DNA of 64,000 nucleotides, taken from assembly GCA_030847615.1 (NCBI GenBank), contig JAUMIR010000003.1, forward strand, positions 64,155,001 to 64,219,000. The letters are read 5' to 3'. How positions within the stretch are numbered: position 1 is the stretch's first letter; the number at the start of each line of letters is the position of its first letter. Below are positions 7,410 to 18,769 of this stretch, piece after piece. The notes beneath the pieces are model-generated. The model searched no databases and was not told where the DNA came from. It saw nothing but the letters and a program-made list of their open reading frames with translations. Source of the DNA: Gambelia wislizenii. Lineage: Eukaryota > Chordata > Lepidosauria > Squamata > Crotaphytidae. A program made the position numbers and the translations under genes.

Positions 7410-8850
7410 TGTGCCTAGCAGTTTTTTTTTGGGGGGGGTATGTGTAACTGTCTGTGTTTTGCTTGGGGGAAAAAGATGTTACAAATATAATATTGTCCTG
7501 CAGGGAGAATTTTTTTGAAATTCACTGTACCTGCATGCAACAAAGGAAGTAAAGATTCACATTCTTAGAATACATACCACAGGATATGGAAGCATTACTT
7601 CTTTTGTACAATACTTCCAGAATCCCCCAGTCAGCCATAGGGATGCTGGGAATTGTAGTATAAAGTACCCTTTTCAAGCTCAGTAGCTAGCACATCACAT
7701 AATACGATTAGGAACAAATTGCCTTTATGTAATGTAATGTTGATCTTCTATAGATATGATTATCTTTTATCAACTCAGGCTTTAATAACATTGTCAGAGT
7801 TTCATGAACCAAATATGTCCATGGACAAATTGACTTGCTATTGGTGACACTGGTGTATGTCCATTTTGGCTAGAAATGTCCATTTTAGAAAAGAGGTATA
7901 GCTAGAGCTACAACATTCAGTTGCTGTGCTGGATGGTGGATGTGGTACTCAGCACCCAAGAAACAGGGTTCACACATATTGTCCAGGGAAAATTCCTGAG
8001 ACAGCAGGGGACAGATTTCCCTGTTTCATTCTTCATAGTCTTCCTCACATTGTTTTCCGTTCTTATGGGAGTCTTGAACTACTGATATTTTGTCTTCTCA
8101 ATTTGAAGAAATTGATAAGTTAGGTAGAAATTGGGCAGACTACTGTAGGTTGTATGGTTTAACCACACAGAAAATAGCAAGCAGTTTTACTGTATCTAGA
8201 GGAGAAGCAGGATTAAATTTCTGACTCTTTTATTGCCTTTTGTTAAGTTATACTGTGCCTAGCAGCAAAATAGAAAATATGTATGACTTAGTTCATCTAT
8301 ATTTTAGAGCATTCCTGAGATTGCTGGTTTTTCGCAATGTTAAACCGAATTCCCCCTGGGTAGAGGCTGCCTCTCTTACCGCACGTTGAAAATATTACTA
8401 TAGTACTTGTAATATGCTTGTAGCTCTCTAAAGAGAAATAGCCAGTTTCACACCAGTAAAACAAGATGAGTTAGAAAGAAAAGATGGCATGTCAATATGT
8501 TCCTCTATAACACAGTTAGATGTAAGGAAAACCCCCTCTGATAAAGACTAGAAAGTAGGACAGTCCAAGAATGCATCACTGATTTCTCTGTATTGCCTGT
8601 ATTTGTAGATAATTAAATAAAAGATATTACAATCAAAGAATAAAAATACAGAAGTTGAATAAAAATACAAGAAGTTTTTTTTTTAAAAAAATATTAAACA
8701 CTAAACTAGATTAAAAACAGATAAAAGAGAACAGAGAATAAAAAAGTCAAAAGAGTTGTACATTCACCACATAAAAGCTACAACACGATTTCAAAAGATG
8801 GGGATTTTTTAAAAAGCATTTACCCAGATATTAAAGATACTAAATTAGGC
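7410..8850. other. AT-rich sequence, no gene seen
   Basis: Contains a poly-T/G tract near 7420-7440, a short fragment of an AGAATCCCCCAG/CTGGGAATTGTAGT-type MITE near 7618-7665, and A/T-rich low-complexity DNA at 8600-8760. No frame longer than 65 codons has recognisable features. Confidence 0.5.
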
Positions 8851-8852
8851 AC

Positions 8853-9066
8853 CAGGGTCCCATTCACACCACACAATTATAGTGCTATAGTCCACTTTAA
8901 ATGCCATGGTTTCATTATGTGGAATCTTGGGATTTGTAGTTTAGGGGAGGTGTATTTAGCATTTGTACCTCACCAAACTACCAACCCCAGGATTCCATAT
9001 GATGCAGCCATGATAGTTAAAGTGGAATCATAGCACTATAAGTGTGTAATGTGGAAGGCTACTGGG
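8853..9066. mobile_element. Fold-back MITE (TATAGTGCTAT family)
   Basis: Left arm GGTCCCATTCACACCACA followed by ATTATAGTGCTATAGTCC pairs with the right arm, where ATAGCACTATAAGTGTG is followed by TAATGTGGAAGG. The centre has the usual GGGATTTGTAGTTT and AACCCCAGGATTCC pair. Related elements lie at 18541, 27120 and 45008. Superfamily not settled (hAT or Harbinger). Confidence 0.65.
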
Positions 9067-10198
9067 AGATTGTTCTGTAAAGGACCTCTGAAGAGGCTGT
9101 TTCATTCAGAATTGCCAACCATACCTCACATGGGATGGATTCTCAATGAAAGGCCTCAGATTAAGATTTGAGTGTCTGGGTAAATAAATGTGGGAAAAGG
9201 TGATCTTTCAAGTACTGTACCAAGGCCCCATGCTATGAAAAGATTTTAAAAAGAGAATGTTGAATTGGACCCAACAACAGGCTGAGAGCCAATTAAGATA
9301 CCAAGTACTAAAAAAATATGTTATACCTGTGCAGTGTACTGAAGAGATCATACCAGGGTTGGGCATGGTTTAGTGGAATTTGTTGTTGGAATGTTATCAC
9401 TTCAGACCAATTCACTTGAAGGAGCTCCTAATTAAAAAATAATAATAATCCAGAATTCTAGAGGATCACTTAAAGGCAGTCTACTCAGCTCTGAAGAGCT
9501 TTTGTTCATTAAAGGTACATCAGTGTCACTGGAGCTACCTATAGGAATTAGTCCATTCTAGACCTCATTATGTGATCTGCTAGTTTTTAGTTCCTGGTAC
9601 AGCTATACTACACTTGAATGTTAATAGTAGTTCCTGGTGCATCTATACTTTAAAGTAAAAGTTAACACCTTATTAAATAGCGACACACCATCCCTTCTTG
9701 GAATACATCTGAATGAATGTTTTATGCTTTTCCTTGCTTTTACCTTGCTTCTCCCCTTCTATTATCACAATATTTTCCCTGTTTAATCCCAATTTTGTGC
9801 AAATACACTCTCCACACTATTTTTCAGACCTTGGAAAAGTTATCTTTGGGACTACAATTCACAAAAACTCTAGCCAGCTCGGTCCCTGGTGGTGTTGGAT
9901 GGATGAATTCTCAGAGTTGTATGTATATGTATTGTATTTTCCTGAATGGGACCCAAGGTAGCTCACAACATGAATTAAAATGAACTGTGTGAATTAAAAA
10001 CTAATAATAAAAAGGTTTTTTTTTAATAAAAACTCAAGTAAATAAATGACTATGTTAAAGCATCAATACTTTAAAATGGGGATGGGCTAAGTGTAGCCCA
10101 AAGGTCACACATGGACCTCCAGGGCTGTTTTGTGGTCTCAGGAAATTTCTAACATTTCCCCCCAAAATTTATTTTGCCCCCAAATGCCTCCAAATGTC
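9067..10198. other. No gene seen; MITE scraps
   Basis: Mostly unclassified. TTGGAAAAGTTATCTTTGGG with ACTACAATTCACA at about 9830-9870 is a fragment of a common fold-back MITE. Overlapping frames at 9713-9983 show no domain. Confidence 0.45.
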
Positions 10199-10206
10199 CT
10201 CTAGCA

Positions 10207-10340
10207 CAGGGGTCTCCAACCCTAGGGACTGGGCCAAAAGCAAGGTTACCTCTTGGGAAACATACATGTTTCCCCTCCCACCTGGTCCTTGGAAAAATTG
10301 TCTTCCCCAAAACTGGGGCCAAAAATATTGGGGCCCGCTG
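10207..10340. mobile_element. Short hAT-type element with 8-bp target duplication
   Basis: Starts CAGGGGTCTCCAACCC and ends TTGGGGCCCGCTG. Flanks are CTCTAGCA (10199-10206) and CTCTAGTG (10341-10348), an imperfect 8-bp duplication. TGGTCCTTGGAAAAATTGTC inside resembles a hAT family I recall from mammalian genomes. Confidence 0.65.
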
Positions 10341-10348
10341 CTCTAGTG

Positions 10349-10698
10349 GGTGGGTGGGCATTTTTGCCATGTTCTGGAACCCCCTCCAGGGCATTTTAGG
10401 CCCAGGAAAGGCCTTTTTGAAAAATCACTTCCCATTTTTTCTTAAAAGCCTCTCCTGGGCCTAAAATAACCCAGGGGCACGAAAAACATGGTGAGAATGC
10501 CCTCCACAATCTCTAGAGGTTGTTGGGGAACATTTGGAGGGGGAAATTGTGTTTTTGTTGGGTGTAGTGGGGAGTCTGCCCCCAAGGTCTCCTAGGAGGC
10601 TAATTTGGTTCCCTAGCCTCCCTCAGTTGCCTACCTGTGGTTTAAAACATTATAAAATCATTTTAAAATGTGACAATAACAATCAAAGTACCACACAC
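10349..10698. other. No gene seen
   Basis: G/C-rich then A-rich sequence with CCTCCAGGGC and GGCCCAGGAAAGGCC motifs; no recognised repeat or exon. Confidence 0.35.
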
Positions 10699-10886
10699 AT
10701 ACATACAGTATACACCCATTAAAAGCCTTTCTGTGCAGCTGCTTAATCACCAAATGTCTGTTCAAATAAAAAGGTCTCTTTATTTGAACAGACATTCAAA
10801 TAAAAGCAGAAGGAGAGCATAGGGGGACAGTCTAGTCTACCATGGCAGAGAATTCCACAGCCTTAGAGCAGCCACTGAGAAGGTGG
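10699..10886 (+). repeat. Dispersed retroposon-like repeat (short copy)
   Basis: Shares ATTAAAAGCC-TT/GCC, a purine-rich middle, and GAATTCCACAGCCTTAGAGCAGCCACTGAGAAGG with the longer copy at 58985-59335 (GAGTTCCAAAGC ... GGGGCAGCTATGAGAAGG). The repeat is probably a LINE 3' region common in reptile genomes; the class is not certain. It runs into the CT microsatellite. A local inverted repeat GTCTGTTCAAATAAA / TTTATTTGAACAGAC lies at 10756-10794. Confidence 0.5.

Positions 10887-10963
<77 letters not shown>
10886..10963. repeat. (CT)n microsatellite
   Basis: About 38 CT dinucleotides with one early TTT interruption. It makes a spurious Arg-Glu repeat frame on the minus strand. Confidence 0.95.
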
Positions 10964-10965
<2 letters not shown>

Positions 10966-11104
10966 ATAGGCCATTGTCAGCATTTTGAATTCTGCCAGGA
11001 ACAAAACCTGGTTTCTTTTTCTCTTTTTGAAAGGGGTGGAACAAATTGTGCATGAACTTGAACAACCCAGTGACTTTATGATCATGTCCTACATTATCAC
11101 ACTG

Positions 11105-11322
11105 AGTGCCAGCATGGTGTAGTGGTTTGGATGTCGGACTAGGACTCTGGAGACCAGAGCTTGATTCCCCACTTGGCCATGGAAAGCCACTGAGTGACTC
11201 TGGACACTGCACACTCTCTCAGGAAGGCAAGGGCAAACCATCTGAACAAATCTTGCCAAGAAAACCCAATGATAGGATCACCGTAAGTCTGAAATGACTT
11301 GAAGGCACACAACAACAACAAC
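11105..11322 (+). mobile_element. tRNA-derived SINE
   Basis: tRNA-like head AGCATGGTGTAGTGGTTTGG (box A-like) and GAGCTTGATTCCCC (box B-like GGTTCGANTCC), body with ACTGAGTGACTCTGG, and a tail AAGTCTGAAATGACTTGAAG then CACACAACAACAACAAC. The tail resembles that of an L2/CR1-type LINE that would mobilise it. Further copies: 21995, 29416, 31929, 37063, 55878. Confidence 0.85.
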
Positions 11323-11431
11323 GTCATACTTGACTTTTGTCTGCAGCAAGGCTTTATAGCAGCTTCAAGAGGGCAATTTCAACTATATACATGCTGAGTC
11401 TGCAGATGTAAAAAGGAGGCAATATGTATTA

Positions 11432-11684
11432 CAGTAGGACCGCCGTATCCACTGATTCATTATCCACTGATTCAATTATCCACGGGACACAAAACAGCTC
11501 ACCTACAATAGAGTCTTCCTAGAAAATGTGTCCTTTCTAGCAATTTTCTAGGTCCTCCAAGGCAACTCTATGGTATTTTTAACCAGAAGTCCCATTATTT
11601 TCAATGGCGTTTGCTATTATCCACGGTTTTTGCTATCACAGTGCCCCCCAGAATCAATCCCCAGCAGATACGGGGGTCCTACTG
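11432..11684. mobile_element. Pogo/Tigger-like MITE with TA target
   Basis: Ends CAGTAGGACCGCCGTATCC and (reverse complement of right) CAGTAGGACCCCCGTATCT are inverted repeats flanked by TA at 11430-11431 and 11685-11686. Subterminal TTATCCAC repeats. Non-coding deletion derivative. Confidence 0.8.
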
Positions 11685-11914
11685 TAGTCATAATCTGACA
11701 GATCAGAGCACTTCTCCTACATGCCTTAAAACACTTCTGGGGTCCCTGAAGAATAACTGGAGTCTAGCCAATGCTCTGCTCTTTTCCTGCAAATAGCTCT
11801 TCCTTTGAGATGACAGCACATAGAATTGCATGCCCTCCATGATCTCACCTGGTGTGAGTGAAGAGCAACAACAGCAGCAGAAGGTATGCATAGTAGAACC
11901 TCCTAGAATAAATG

Positions 11915-12150
11915 CATGTATATGCTTTCAAGTTGCTTGCTGACTTATGGCAACCCCATGAATTTCATAGGATTTTCTTAGGCAAGGAATACTCAGAGGT
12001 GGTTTTGCCAGTTTCCTCCTCTGAAATATAGCCTGCAGTACCTGGTATACATTGGCGGTCTCTCATCCAACTACTAACCAGGGATGACTCTGCTTAGTTT
12101 CCAAAATCAGACAGGATCTGGTGCATGCCAGGCATTATCGGCTCCTGGCC
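11915..12150 (-). mobile_element. 5S rRNA-derived SINE (SINE3-like)
   Basis: On the minus strand, 12150 to 12054 resembles 5S rRNA: GTCTGATTTTGGAAACTAAG, CAGAGTCATCCCTGGTTAGT and TTGGATGAGAGACCGCC correspond to the 5S internal promoter (A box, C box) with several changes. The rest (to about 11915) is a SINE body ending in CATAAGTCAGCAAGCAACTTGA, a tail akin to the tRNA SINEs here. 5S-headed SINEs use the 5S pol III promoter. It is an old, diverged copy. Confidence 0.75.
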
Positions 12151-14380
12151 CTAGAATAAGATCTGAAGCTATACTTGACTCCATTATCTCCCAGCTGCTG
12201 AGCCACTAGAAAAAAGATTATGTCCAGAAAATTTCATATTTTCATATTCATATTTCATAGTGGGTTTTGAGGAGGATTTGAATGAAATAAGTATCATCCC
12301 ACAGGTGTTCTGGGAAGGACTTCCAAGCCTACAGGGCAGCAAGGGAGAAAGAGCAGAGTCATTTAACAGAACATGATAACTTCAAATGATAAAGGGTGGT
12401 GAAGCTAGAAAGGCAAAGCTCACAGAGATGGATCAGGAGACTGGAGTTGAGAAATGGGACAGTGCAGAAGGCAGGTCATGGAGGTCTTCAAAATAAAGAC
12501 AAAGAGCTTACCCTGGATCTGGGAATGAAGACAATAGTGTACAAATTTAAGGATAGCATATCACATGATCAGAATGGCAAAGTAGATGAATAGATACAAG
12601 GAGATCAAGGTGGGACAACAGAAGACCAGATGGGAGAAGACTGCAGTAAGTTAAGCAAGAGATGGGGAAAGGAACCAATATTTTTGCTGAAGGGGGGCTG
12701 AGAAAAAGGGTAATATTTTTGTCATGTTGTAAAGAAAGAAGATTTGCACACAGCCTGAATATGGGGAAACAGGAAGAAAAAAAGAATGGAACATAAGGCT
12801 GATGCAGAATACCATTTCAAGAGTGTAAATGGCAACATTGCCAGTAGATAAGGAAAGCACATAAGGAGGAGGGCTTGGGAGAAAAGAAAAGAGATTTGGT
12901 CTTGGACATACAGTATTGTATTTGTGCCAACAGTAAAGCAGAAATGTCAGAGAGGTACAAGAGGTACAAGGCTGGAGTTCAGGGGAAAATTCAGTGCAAG
13001 TAGAGAGCGCATATGTTGGGTGTTACTTGCCTACAGGTGGTAATGCAACTGCTGACTGGTCACCCAGGAACAGCATAAAGACAGAAAAGAGCAAAGGGTC
13101 AAGAACAGAGCCTCCGGGAGACCAAAAAGAGAGAGGAAAAAGAAAGAGTTTCCACTAATGGAAATGCTGAAGAAAGGCAAGACTGGTAAGAAGAGAAGCA
13201 GCTAAGCACAGAATCACGGGGGGGGGGGTCTATCTGGGGCATAAAAACAAAGTAGGAAAGAATGACTCTATGATTCTATGATTCTATGACAGGCTGCATG
13301 ACAAGCAGAAGACAGGCTAAGAAGACTGACGGTGGAACAGAGGTGTTTAGAGTCTGCAGTGAAGAGATTCCTGCTGATTTTTATGAGGCCAGTTTCAAAG
13401 GAATGCAGCAGCAGAGAAAGGGACACAACTCTCCTATAGAAGCAGTTTTATATTTTTATCCAATGCACACTGTCCACATGCTGTTCGAGGTCATAGAAAC
13501 TGCAGTATGCATGTGGTGCATTCTCACCCAACACATATCCATCTTCTTCCGTTGAAACTGGCAGTAGAACCTTTTAGTTGCATGTTTGGTTGTAAATTCA
13601 ATTAAACATTTAATGCACATTCAGTTATGTAAAGTTGCCATTCAACAAAAGGGTTGTGTAGCTCAATCAGCACATAACTTTACATACAGAGATGCACACA
13701 TTTGCTGTATGGAGAGAGAAAGAGAATGAAAAATCAGAAAGAACGATTATAATTTACATAGAAACATAATACATGTCACTCTAGCGGGAAAGACTGTTCA
13801 TATGGTCTGGGTCCCTACACTGCTCAGTCTGCTATCCATGCCCTGAGTATTAATGGGTAGCTTCAAAGTCTTGCTTCTCCATATTTTCCTGGTTTTTTAA
13901 AATCTAAACCAGACTTGGATGGATAACATGTCAAACAGAAGAGACCTTAAATAGAGGATTGTCCTTTGATAGGCCATTCAAATAAGGTCTTCCATAAAGT
14001 AAAACACGTTGCCAACTTTTCCACATTCATTTCCTAATATGCAGTTGATACTTTTATTTAATTATTTTCTGTTTTAAGAACCTTTTAGTTCACCTTTTGA
14101 CACATAAGGATTCACAATGTGGCAAGTAGGAGAAAAAGATTAACAATGTCAAGAACAGAAATAAGCAACAAAATGGAAAGATATGGCAATACCCAACAAA
14201 AGCTCAGTAACCAGTGGGAAAATCAACAAAACAGGTCAACCAAAGTTCAGCAGTCACTACATTGCAGATCAGATCTAAGTCTTTGGAGCCAAATCTTTGA
14301 AGCCATGTAAAACATAACTATTTTCAGTCAGTGTGAGTGTGAGATGAAGCTTCCTAGGGAAAGACAAGAGCTTCATAGAC
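12151..14380. other. Unclassified, purine-rich in part; no gene seen
   Basis: A-rich and G-rich plus strand at 12290-13200, poly-G at 13218-13228, and a CR1-type tail (below). Short frames (12396, 13286, 14119) lack domains. No SINE or TIR ends were recognised. Confidence 0.4.
13262..13289 (+). repeat. CR1 3' tail remnant
   Basis: Three ATTCTATG units in a row, the hallmark terminal repeat of CR1 LINEs, without recognisable body upstream. Confidence 0.5.
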
Positions 14381-14799
14381 GTGGGGCCTTTCTAAACAGT
14401 GAAAATACCACTCATGGAATCTGCTGAGAATCCTACCAGTCTAAATGGGATCCAGCACCAATCCACACTATTCAGAAGGAGGGGCGGGGGCCAAAACGGC
14501 AAAAACAACACGGTAAAAGTCTTCGCAGATTTTCCTGTACTTTTTCAAAAAACCATGGGTGTGTGTGTGTATTCCTGATCATTTGGGCTATCAAATGACA
14601 TGAAATTTGAAGGGAAACACAAAGCTGATTGGCTGAGAGCAGGGGCGGGGCTTGCTAGCAGGGAAAGGACCTGCTGCTGCCATGTTGGATTTTTGCCTTA
14701 GCGATTGCTTGCAAAGGCAATAAAACAGGATGAATATTTTCTGTTTTGCTTTCCTATAAAATTGAAAAATCGCTCTATCGCACCAGCACACCTTGGGAC

Positions 14800-15262
14800 G
14801 GTTTAAAAAAAAAGTGGTGCGCTGGGCAGGGCATGTTTCTAGGATGGAGGACCATCGCCTCTCAAAAATAGTACTCTATGGTGAACTCATCACGGGTCAG
14901 CATAAGAGGGGCGCTCCAAAAAAGCGATACAAGGACTCCCTGAAACAACATCTCAGGCTCGGCCAAATTGATCACCAACAATGGTCCGCCTTGGCCTCAC
15001 ATCGGGAGGCATGGAGACGCACTATCCACAATGCTGCAGCCTTATTTGAGAGCTCACGCCGAACAAGTCTTGAAGAGAAACAACAACGCAGAAAGAATCA
15101 CAACCCGGAAACATCACGCAAGGAGACCTTCTGCTGTGCTTTCTGCAACTGGACTTGTTTATCTCGGATTGGCCTTTTTAGTCATCAGCGCGCTGGCAGA
15201 AAACGTGGGATGAGTCCTTCCTGAATCTTCGTTTGCGAAGAAAAGCCAGAGAGAGAGAGAGG
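14800..15262 (+). mobile_element. LINE 3' fragment with C2H2-type finger, copy 1
   Basis: 5'-truncated copy of the LINE also found at 23583-24213 and 56453-57145. It carries the C-terminal RT region, a finger, a stop at 15222-15224, a short 3' UTR (TCTTCGTTTGCGAAGAAAAG, a small hairpin) and a (GA)n tail. Confidence 0.8.
14811..15224 (+). pseudogene. RT C-terminal domain and C2H2-type finger of a LINE
   Basis: WAGHVSRMEDHRLSKIVLYGEL, GAPKKRYKDSLKQHL and WRRTIHNAA are the conserved tail of endonuclease-RT proteins of several non-LTR clades. FCCAFCNWTCLSRIGLFSHQR follows the Cys-x2-Cys ... His finger pattern just before the stop. No inactivating change within the fragment, but the catalytic RT core is missing. 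Dispensable and not a host gene. Confidence 0.75.
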
Positions 15263-15423
15263 TGAAGAACTAACATGAGTAAATCACTCGCAACCGCCAC
15301 CAGGAGTGCAAGGCTTATGGGAGCTTCCAAGGCCAGAAAAACAATTTAGACAAATCACTGCTGCTGCGAGATGCCATTGCTATGAGGTACTTTGGATTTT
15401 TTTCCCCTCGTGTAGATGGGCCC

Positions 15424-16460
15424 ATAGTGTTATTGCTAAAAGGACCAGTCCCATGTAAATCTCTTCCAGCAGGTAGAGAACATAAAGGGTCTTAAGTAGG
15501 ACTGCCAGAGTGAAAAAAGGGCTGAATCTATATGAGGGCAGTATCCTAGCTCCACTGACTAGTGTCCCTGTCCTGGTTTAATCCTTTTACTGCCACACAC
15601 ACACCTGTTTTAATCCAAATTGAAATCAGCTTGGAAAGCCGCACAGGACCCCATGACACAGTCACATCAGTGGAAGGGGGTGTTTTTACTTTGTGCATGT
15701 GTTGGCCATATTGGTTTATGTCTGGTCACACAAAGCACAGCAGCTGCAGGTTTGGGGTTTTTTTGGGGGGGGGGCGTCCTGAAACACATGCAGATATTTG
15801 CATATTCACTTAATCAAATAACCTTTGTTTCCCCTTCATTCTGATTGCCCACCTGCACTTCTATAAAGGGAAACTGGCAGAGGAGGTGAAATGTGCGCAT
15901 ACGAACACCAACACCCCCCCTCCGCCCAGGCAACATTGCCCTATCTGGATGCTGAGACAAGCAAGGGAGGTTCCCTTCTGTGGCAGGAACAATCAGGTGA
16001 CCTAGGTGACCACCTGACCTAGATGACCAACCACCAACCTGGCTCCACCCTCCCCCACCTCCCCACCCCTTGATTCTACTGCAGTTCCAATTTGGGTGTC
16101 AAATCACATGTTTTAAAAACCTGCTCTTCCTCCAAACAACAAAATATTAACTGGAGGTTGTAAAAAATCTCCTTAAAGCCCTCAGGCATTGAAAAGAAGT
16201 GTTCTCACGTCAGAAGGAGAGGAACATCATGTGTTCCAACAGGGCTGAGATTGAGCTAAGGATGTATTCTTTAGCCTGTGTAGATTCAAGAGAGGGTTCC
16301 TGTGCCTTTAATGGTTGTGTAAAAGAGGCAATTTCAGCAGGTGTAGCTTGTTAACTCATTGTGTGACAAGCATGACCTGATGAAATTCCCTCTTCTATAC
16401 AACTGTTAAAGGTACAGGAGCCCTCTTCAGTTCTCAGTCTGGCCACCCTAATTAAGAATA
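15424..16460. other. No gene seen
   Basis: Contains a T/G homopolymer run near 15757-15774 and a C-rich stretch at 15910-16075 with GGTGACCTAG/CTAGGTGACC repeats (about 15995-16030). Frames at 15562-15844 have no domain. Confidence 0.4.
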
Positions 16461-16754
16461 AGGGGCTTACCAGACTCCAAAGAAAAGTGGCAAGGCTGTT
16501 GGAATGTTCGGTCTTCCATGCTGCCTTACTGCATGATGTCATCATTCTTCTGGCATTCTTTTGTTCTAGTGGGGGACCGAGCTAAAACTGCATCTTTTTG
16601 CTAATGAGTTTTGCTGGTTAGCAAAAAGGCACGGTTTTACCTCGTTCCTCCATGGGAGCGGAATGAAAAATGATGATGCCATGTGGTAAGGCAGCACAGA
16701 AAACAGAACATTCCTGCTGCCTTGCTGCTTTTCTTCAGAGTGCAGTGAGCCCCT
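16461..16754. mobile_element. Fold-back MITE, copy A
   Basis: AGGGGCTTACCAGACTCCAA and the reverse complement of the right end (AGGGGCTCACTGCACTCTGA) form long inverted arms. They continue through AAGAAAAGTGGCAAGGC versus AAGAAAAGCAGCAAGGC to GGAATGTTC. AATA flanks both sides (16457-16460, 16755-16758). The centre contains a second hairpin: TTTTTGCTAA ... TTAGCAAAAA. Copy B at 36533. Confidence 0.75.
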
Positions 16755-18540
16755 AATAACATCCACTTTATTTTTTTAAAATCAGTTAGTCTAGCTTATA
16801 ACTTTATTGCTTATGCATTCTAGCTTATATTTACCTCAAAGTGAGCCTCACAGAACAAAGTGGGACATTTCTCCAAATAAACTTGTAGAGGATTTCATAG
16901 TTAGTGATGGGGGATGCAATTCTGAGAAAAGGGAAATAAGGGGACAAACATTATGAGAACTGGAATGTTCCCTCAATTTTGTGGTGACATCCACATTCAT
17001 TTTTTCAGAATTCCAAATGTGCTTGTTGGATAAAAAAGATTTTAAATGAATTGTCACACACAATTGTTTTTACATTTCCTGTCATGTGACTCCAACTCCC
17101 CCCTTTTGTATCTGAGCCCAACTAAATGTGTACACATGTATGTTATATATGTATGTATGTTATATTAGAGTGGTTTTTTAAGAATTGCATGGTATTTGTT
17201 TGCCTCTGCAAGCTGCTTTGAATTCTCTTGGTGAGAAAAAGACAACATGCAAGCATTCTGAAATGAAATGAAATGAAATCCAGCAAGATGGCTACAGTCT
17301 TGCGGCTCTTTGAATGGTCCCAACTGGCTGTCTCTCAAACTTGAAAAACCACTTGAAAAAAAGTCAACAGTGGTGATCCTGACCGGAAAAAGCCTGGACC
17401 AGTATTAAGCAGTCGGCTAGAAGGATGTACTGAACAAAATGGTATTTATTTTACAAAACTGTTAATGAAAACATCATTTTATTTGTTTCCAAAAAACAAG
17501 TTGGTAGCCTTCCAAAACAACATGTATCAAATATTGTAATGCTGCTGCTGCTGCAGAAGCTAGGACTCCCTCCCAGAGAACAAACAACAGTATCTTTTCT
17601 CACTCTAGGCACAAGCAATATTATTCTTTCCAGTGGCAGTGCTGGCTTGCGCAGTTAACGCCTTGTAACCTATGTCTGTGTGCGCACATATGGTGTACCC
17701 ATGCACAAGCCCTGGAGGCCAAGAATCATTCAGAGAGAAGGTCAGGTCAGGAGAGGGGAGTGAAATGTGGCACAGTGGTTGCTCTGTTGTCCATAGAAGG
17801 ATTGAAAACAGATGAACTGGCCAATAACAGTCTGTCTCTGGTGCAGGAAGGCCTGGATGCACAAAAGCCACAGCTTTGGGAACTGGACAGGAGGAGGGTT
17901 GTGGGGGATTAAGATCTGGTTATCATTAAAGCTTCCTGGGGCGTACACTCGAACATCTCTGCTGGAAAGGAAACAAGCAAGCTAAAAGTTCCCATTTTGT
18001 TTTCTCCCCCCCCCTCCGTGCCCCCATTTCTAAGGTTCAGGCAGTGAGTACTGCTACTTGTATAGTCCAAAATAATGCCACACATGCATAAGAGAGGGAG
18101 ATTCAGAGCCTGGAAACTTACTTTTTTTTTTTAAAAACAACAAATCCCCAAATCCTTTGTAGCCAGGAAAGCCAGTGGCCATGCTGGCCTGGAAATTTTG
18201 CGAGGTATAGTCTAAACAGGAACTTTCCCAAGGTCTGGGTGTGGATTCAGCATTAGGGGACACAGTAGAGGCCTCACTACAGCCTCTTAGCCTCAAGATC
18301 CATTGTAGTCTCGATTTGGCAATGCTGTATATAGTATTCTTATTTTAGAAACCTGAACTAACATTTTCATCCATCCCCATATCCTACAGATGTCTAACAC
18401 ACTCCCATGGATTTAGAGCTGGAGTTTTTCAGCACAATCCTATACATGTCTATTTAGAAAAGAAAGTTCTATTATGACCAATGAGATTCTATGGTACATG
18501 TGTAGAACTGCAGCCTAAGGCTGGAATCTAATTGCTAGTC
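16755..18540. other. No gene seen; simple repeats only
   Basis: Holds TGTATGTTATATATGTATG near 17137-17165, (AAATG)n at 17261-17278 and (TGC)4 at 17541-17552. Minus-strand frames at 17605-17948 show no domain. Confidence 0.4.
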
Positions 18541-18769
18541 TAAGGGTGCATCTGCACTGTAGACATGATGCAATTTGACACCACTTTAACTACTATGGCT
18601 GTATCCTACAGAATCCTGAATTTTGTAGTTTTGTGAGGCACCAGCGCTCTTTGACAGAGAAGGCTTAAGAGCTTGTAAAACTACAAATCCCAGGATTCCA
18701 TACGATGGAGCTATAGCTCTTACAGTGGTGCCAAACTCCATTATTTCTATAGGGCAGATGCACCCTAGG
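18541..18769. mobile_element. Fold-back MITE (GGGTGCATCTGCAC ends)
   Basis: AGGGTGCATCTGCACTGTAG on the left and GGGCAGATGCACCCT on the right are inverted. Inside, TGACACCACTTTAA pairs loosely with the right arm, and AATCCTGAATTTTGTAGTTT with AAACTACAAATCCCAGGATT. A family very common in squamates, probably hAT-like. No certain target duplication. Confidence 0.75.

Larger units (their letters stand above)
14383..15423. mobile_element. Candidate TIR element interrupted by a LINE fragment
   Basis: Left end GGGGCCTTTCTAAACAGTG and, in reverse complement, right end TGGGCCCATCTACACGAGG show a partial inverted repeat. A LINE 3' fragment sits inside (14800-15262). No clear target duplication was found, so this is tentative. 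Confidence 0.35.

Noticed and set aside
10837..11085. Arg-Glu repeat protein on the minus strand
   Set aside because: Translation of the (CT)n microsatellite.
11105..11180. tRNA gene
   Set aside because: Box A/B-like sequences are present but there is no cloverleaf acceptor stem, and the unit continues into a SINE body with (AAC)n tail.
12054..12150. 5S rRNA gene
   Set aside because: Too many changes in the promoter region and fused to a SINE body and tail; better called a 5S-derived SINE.
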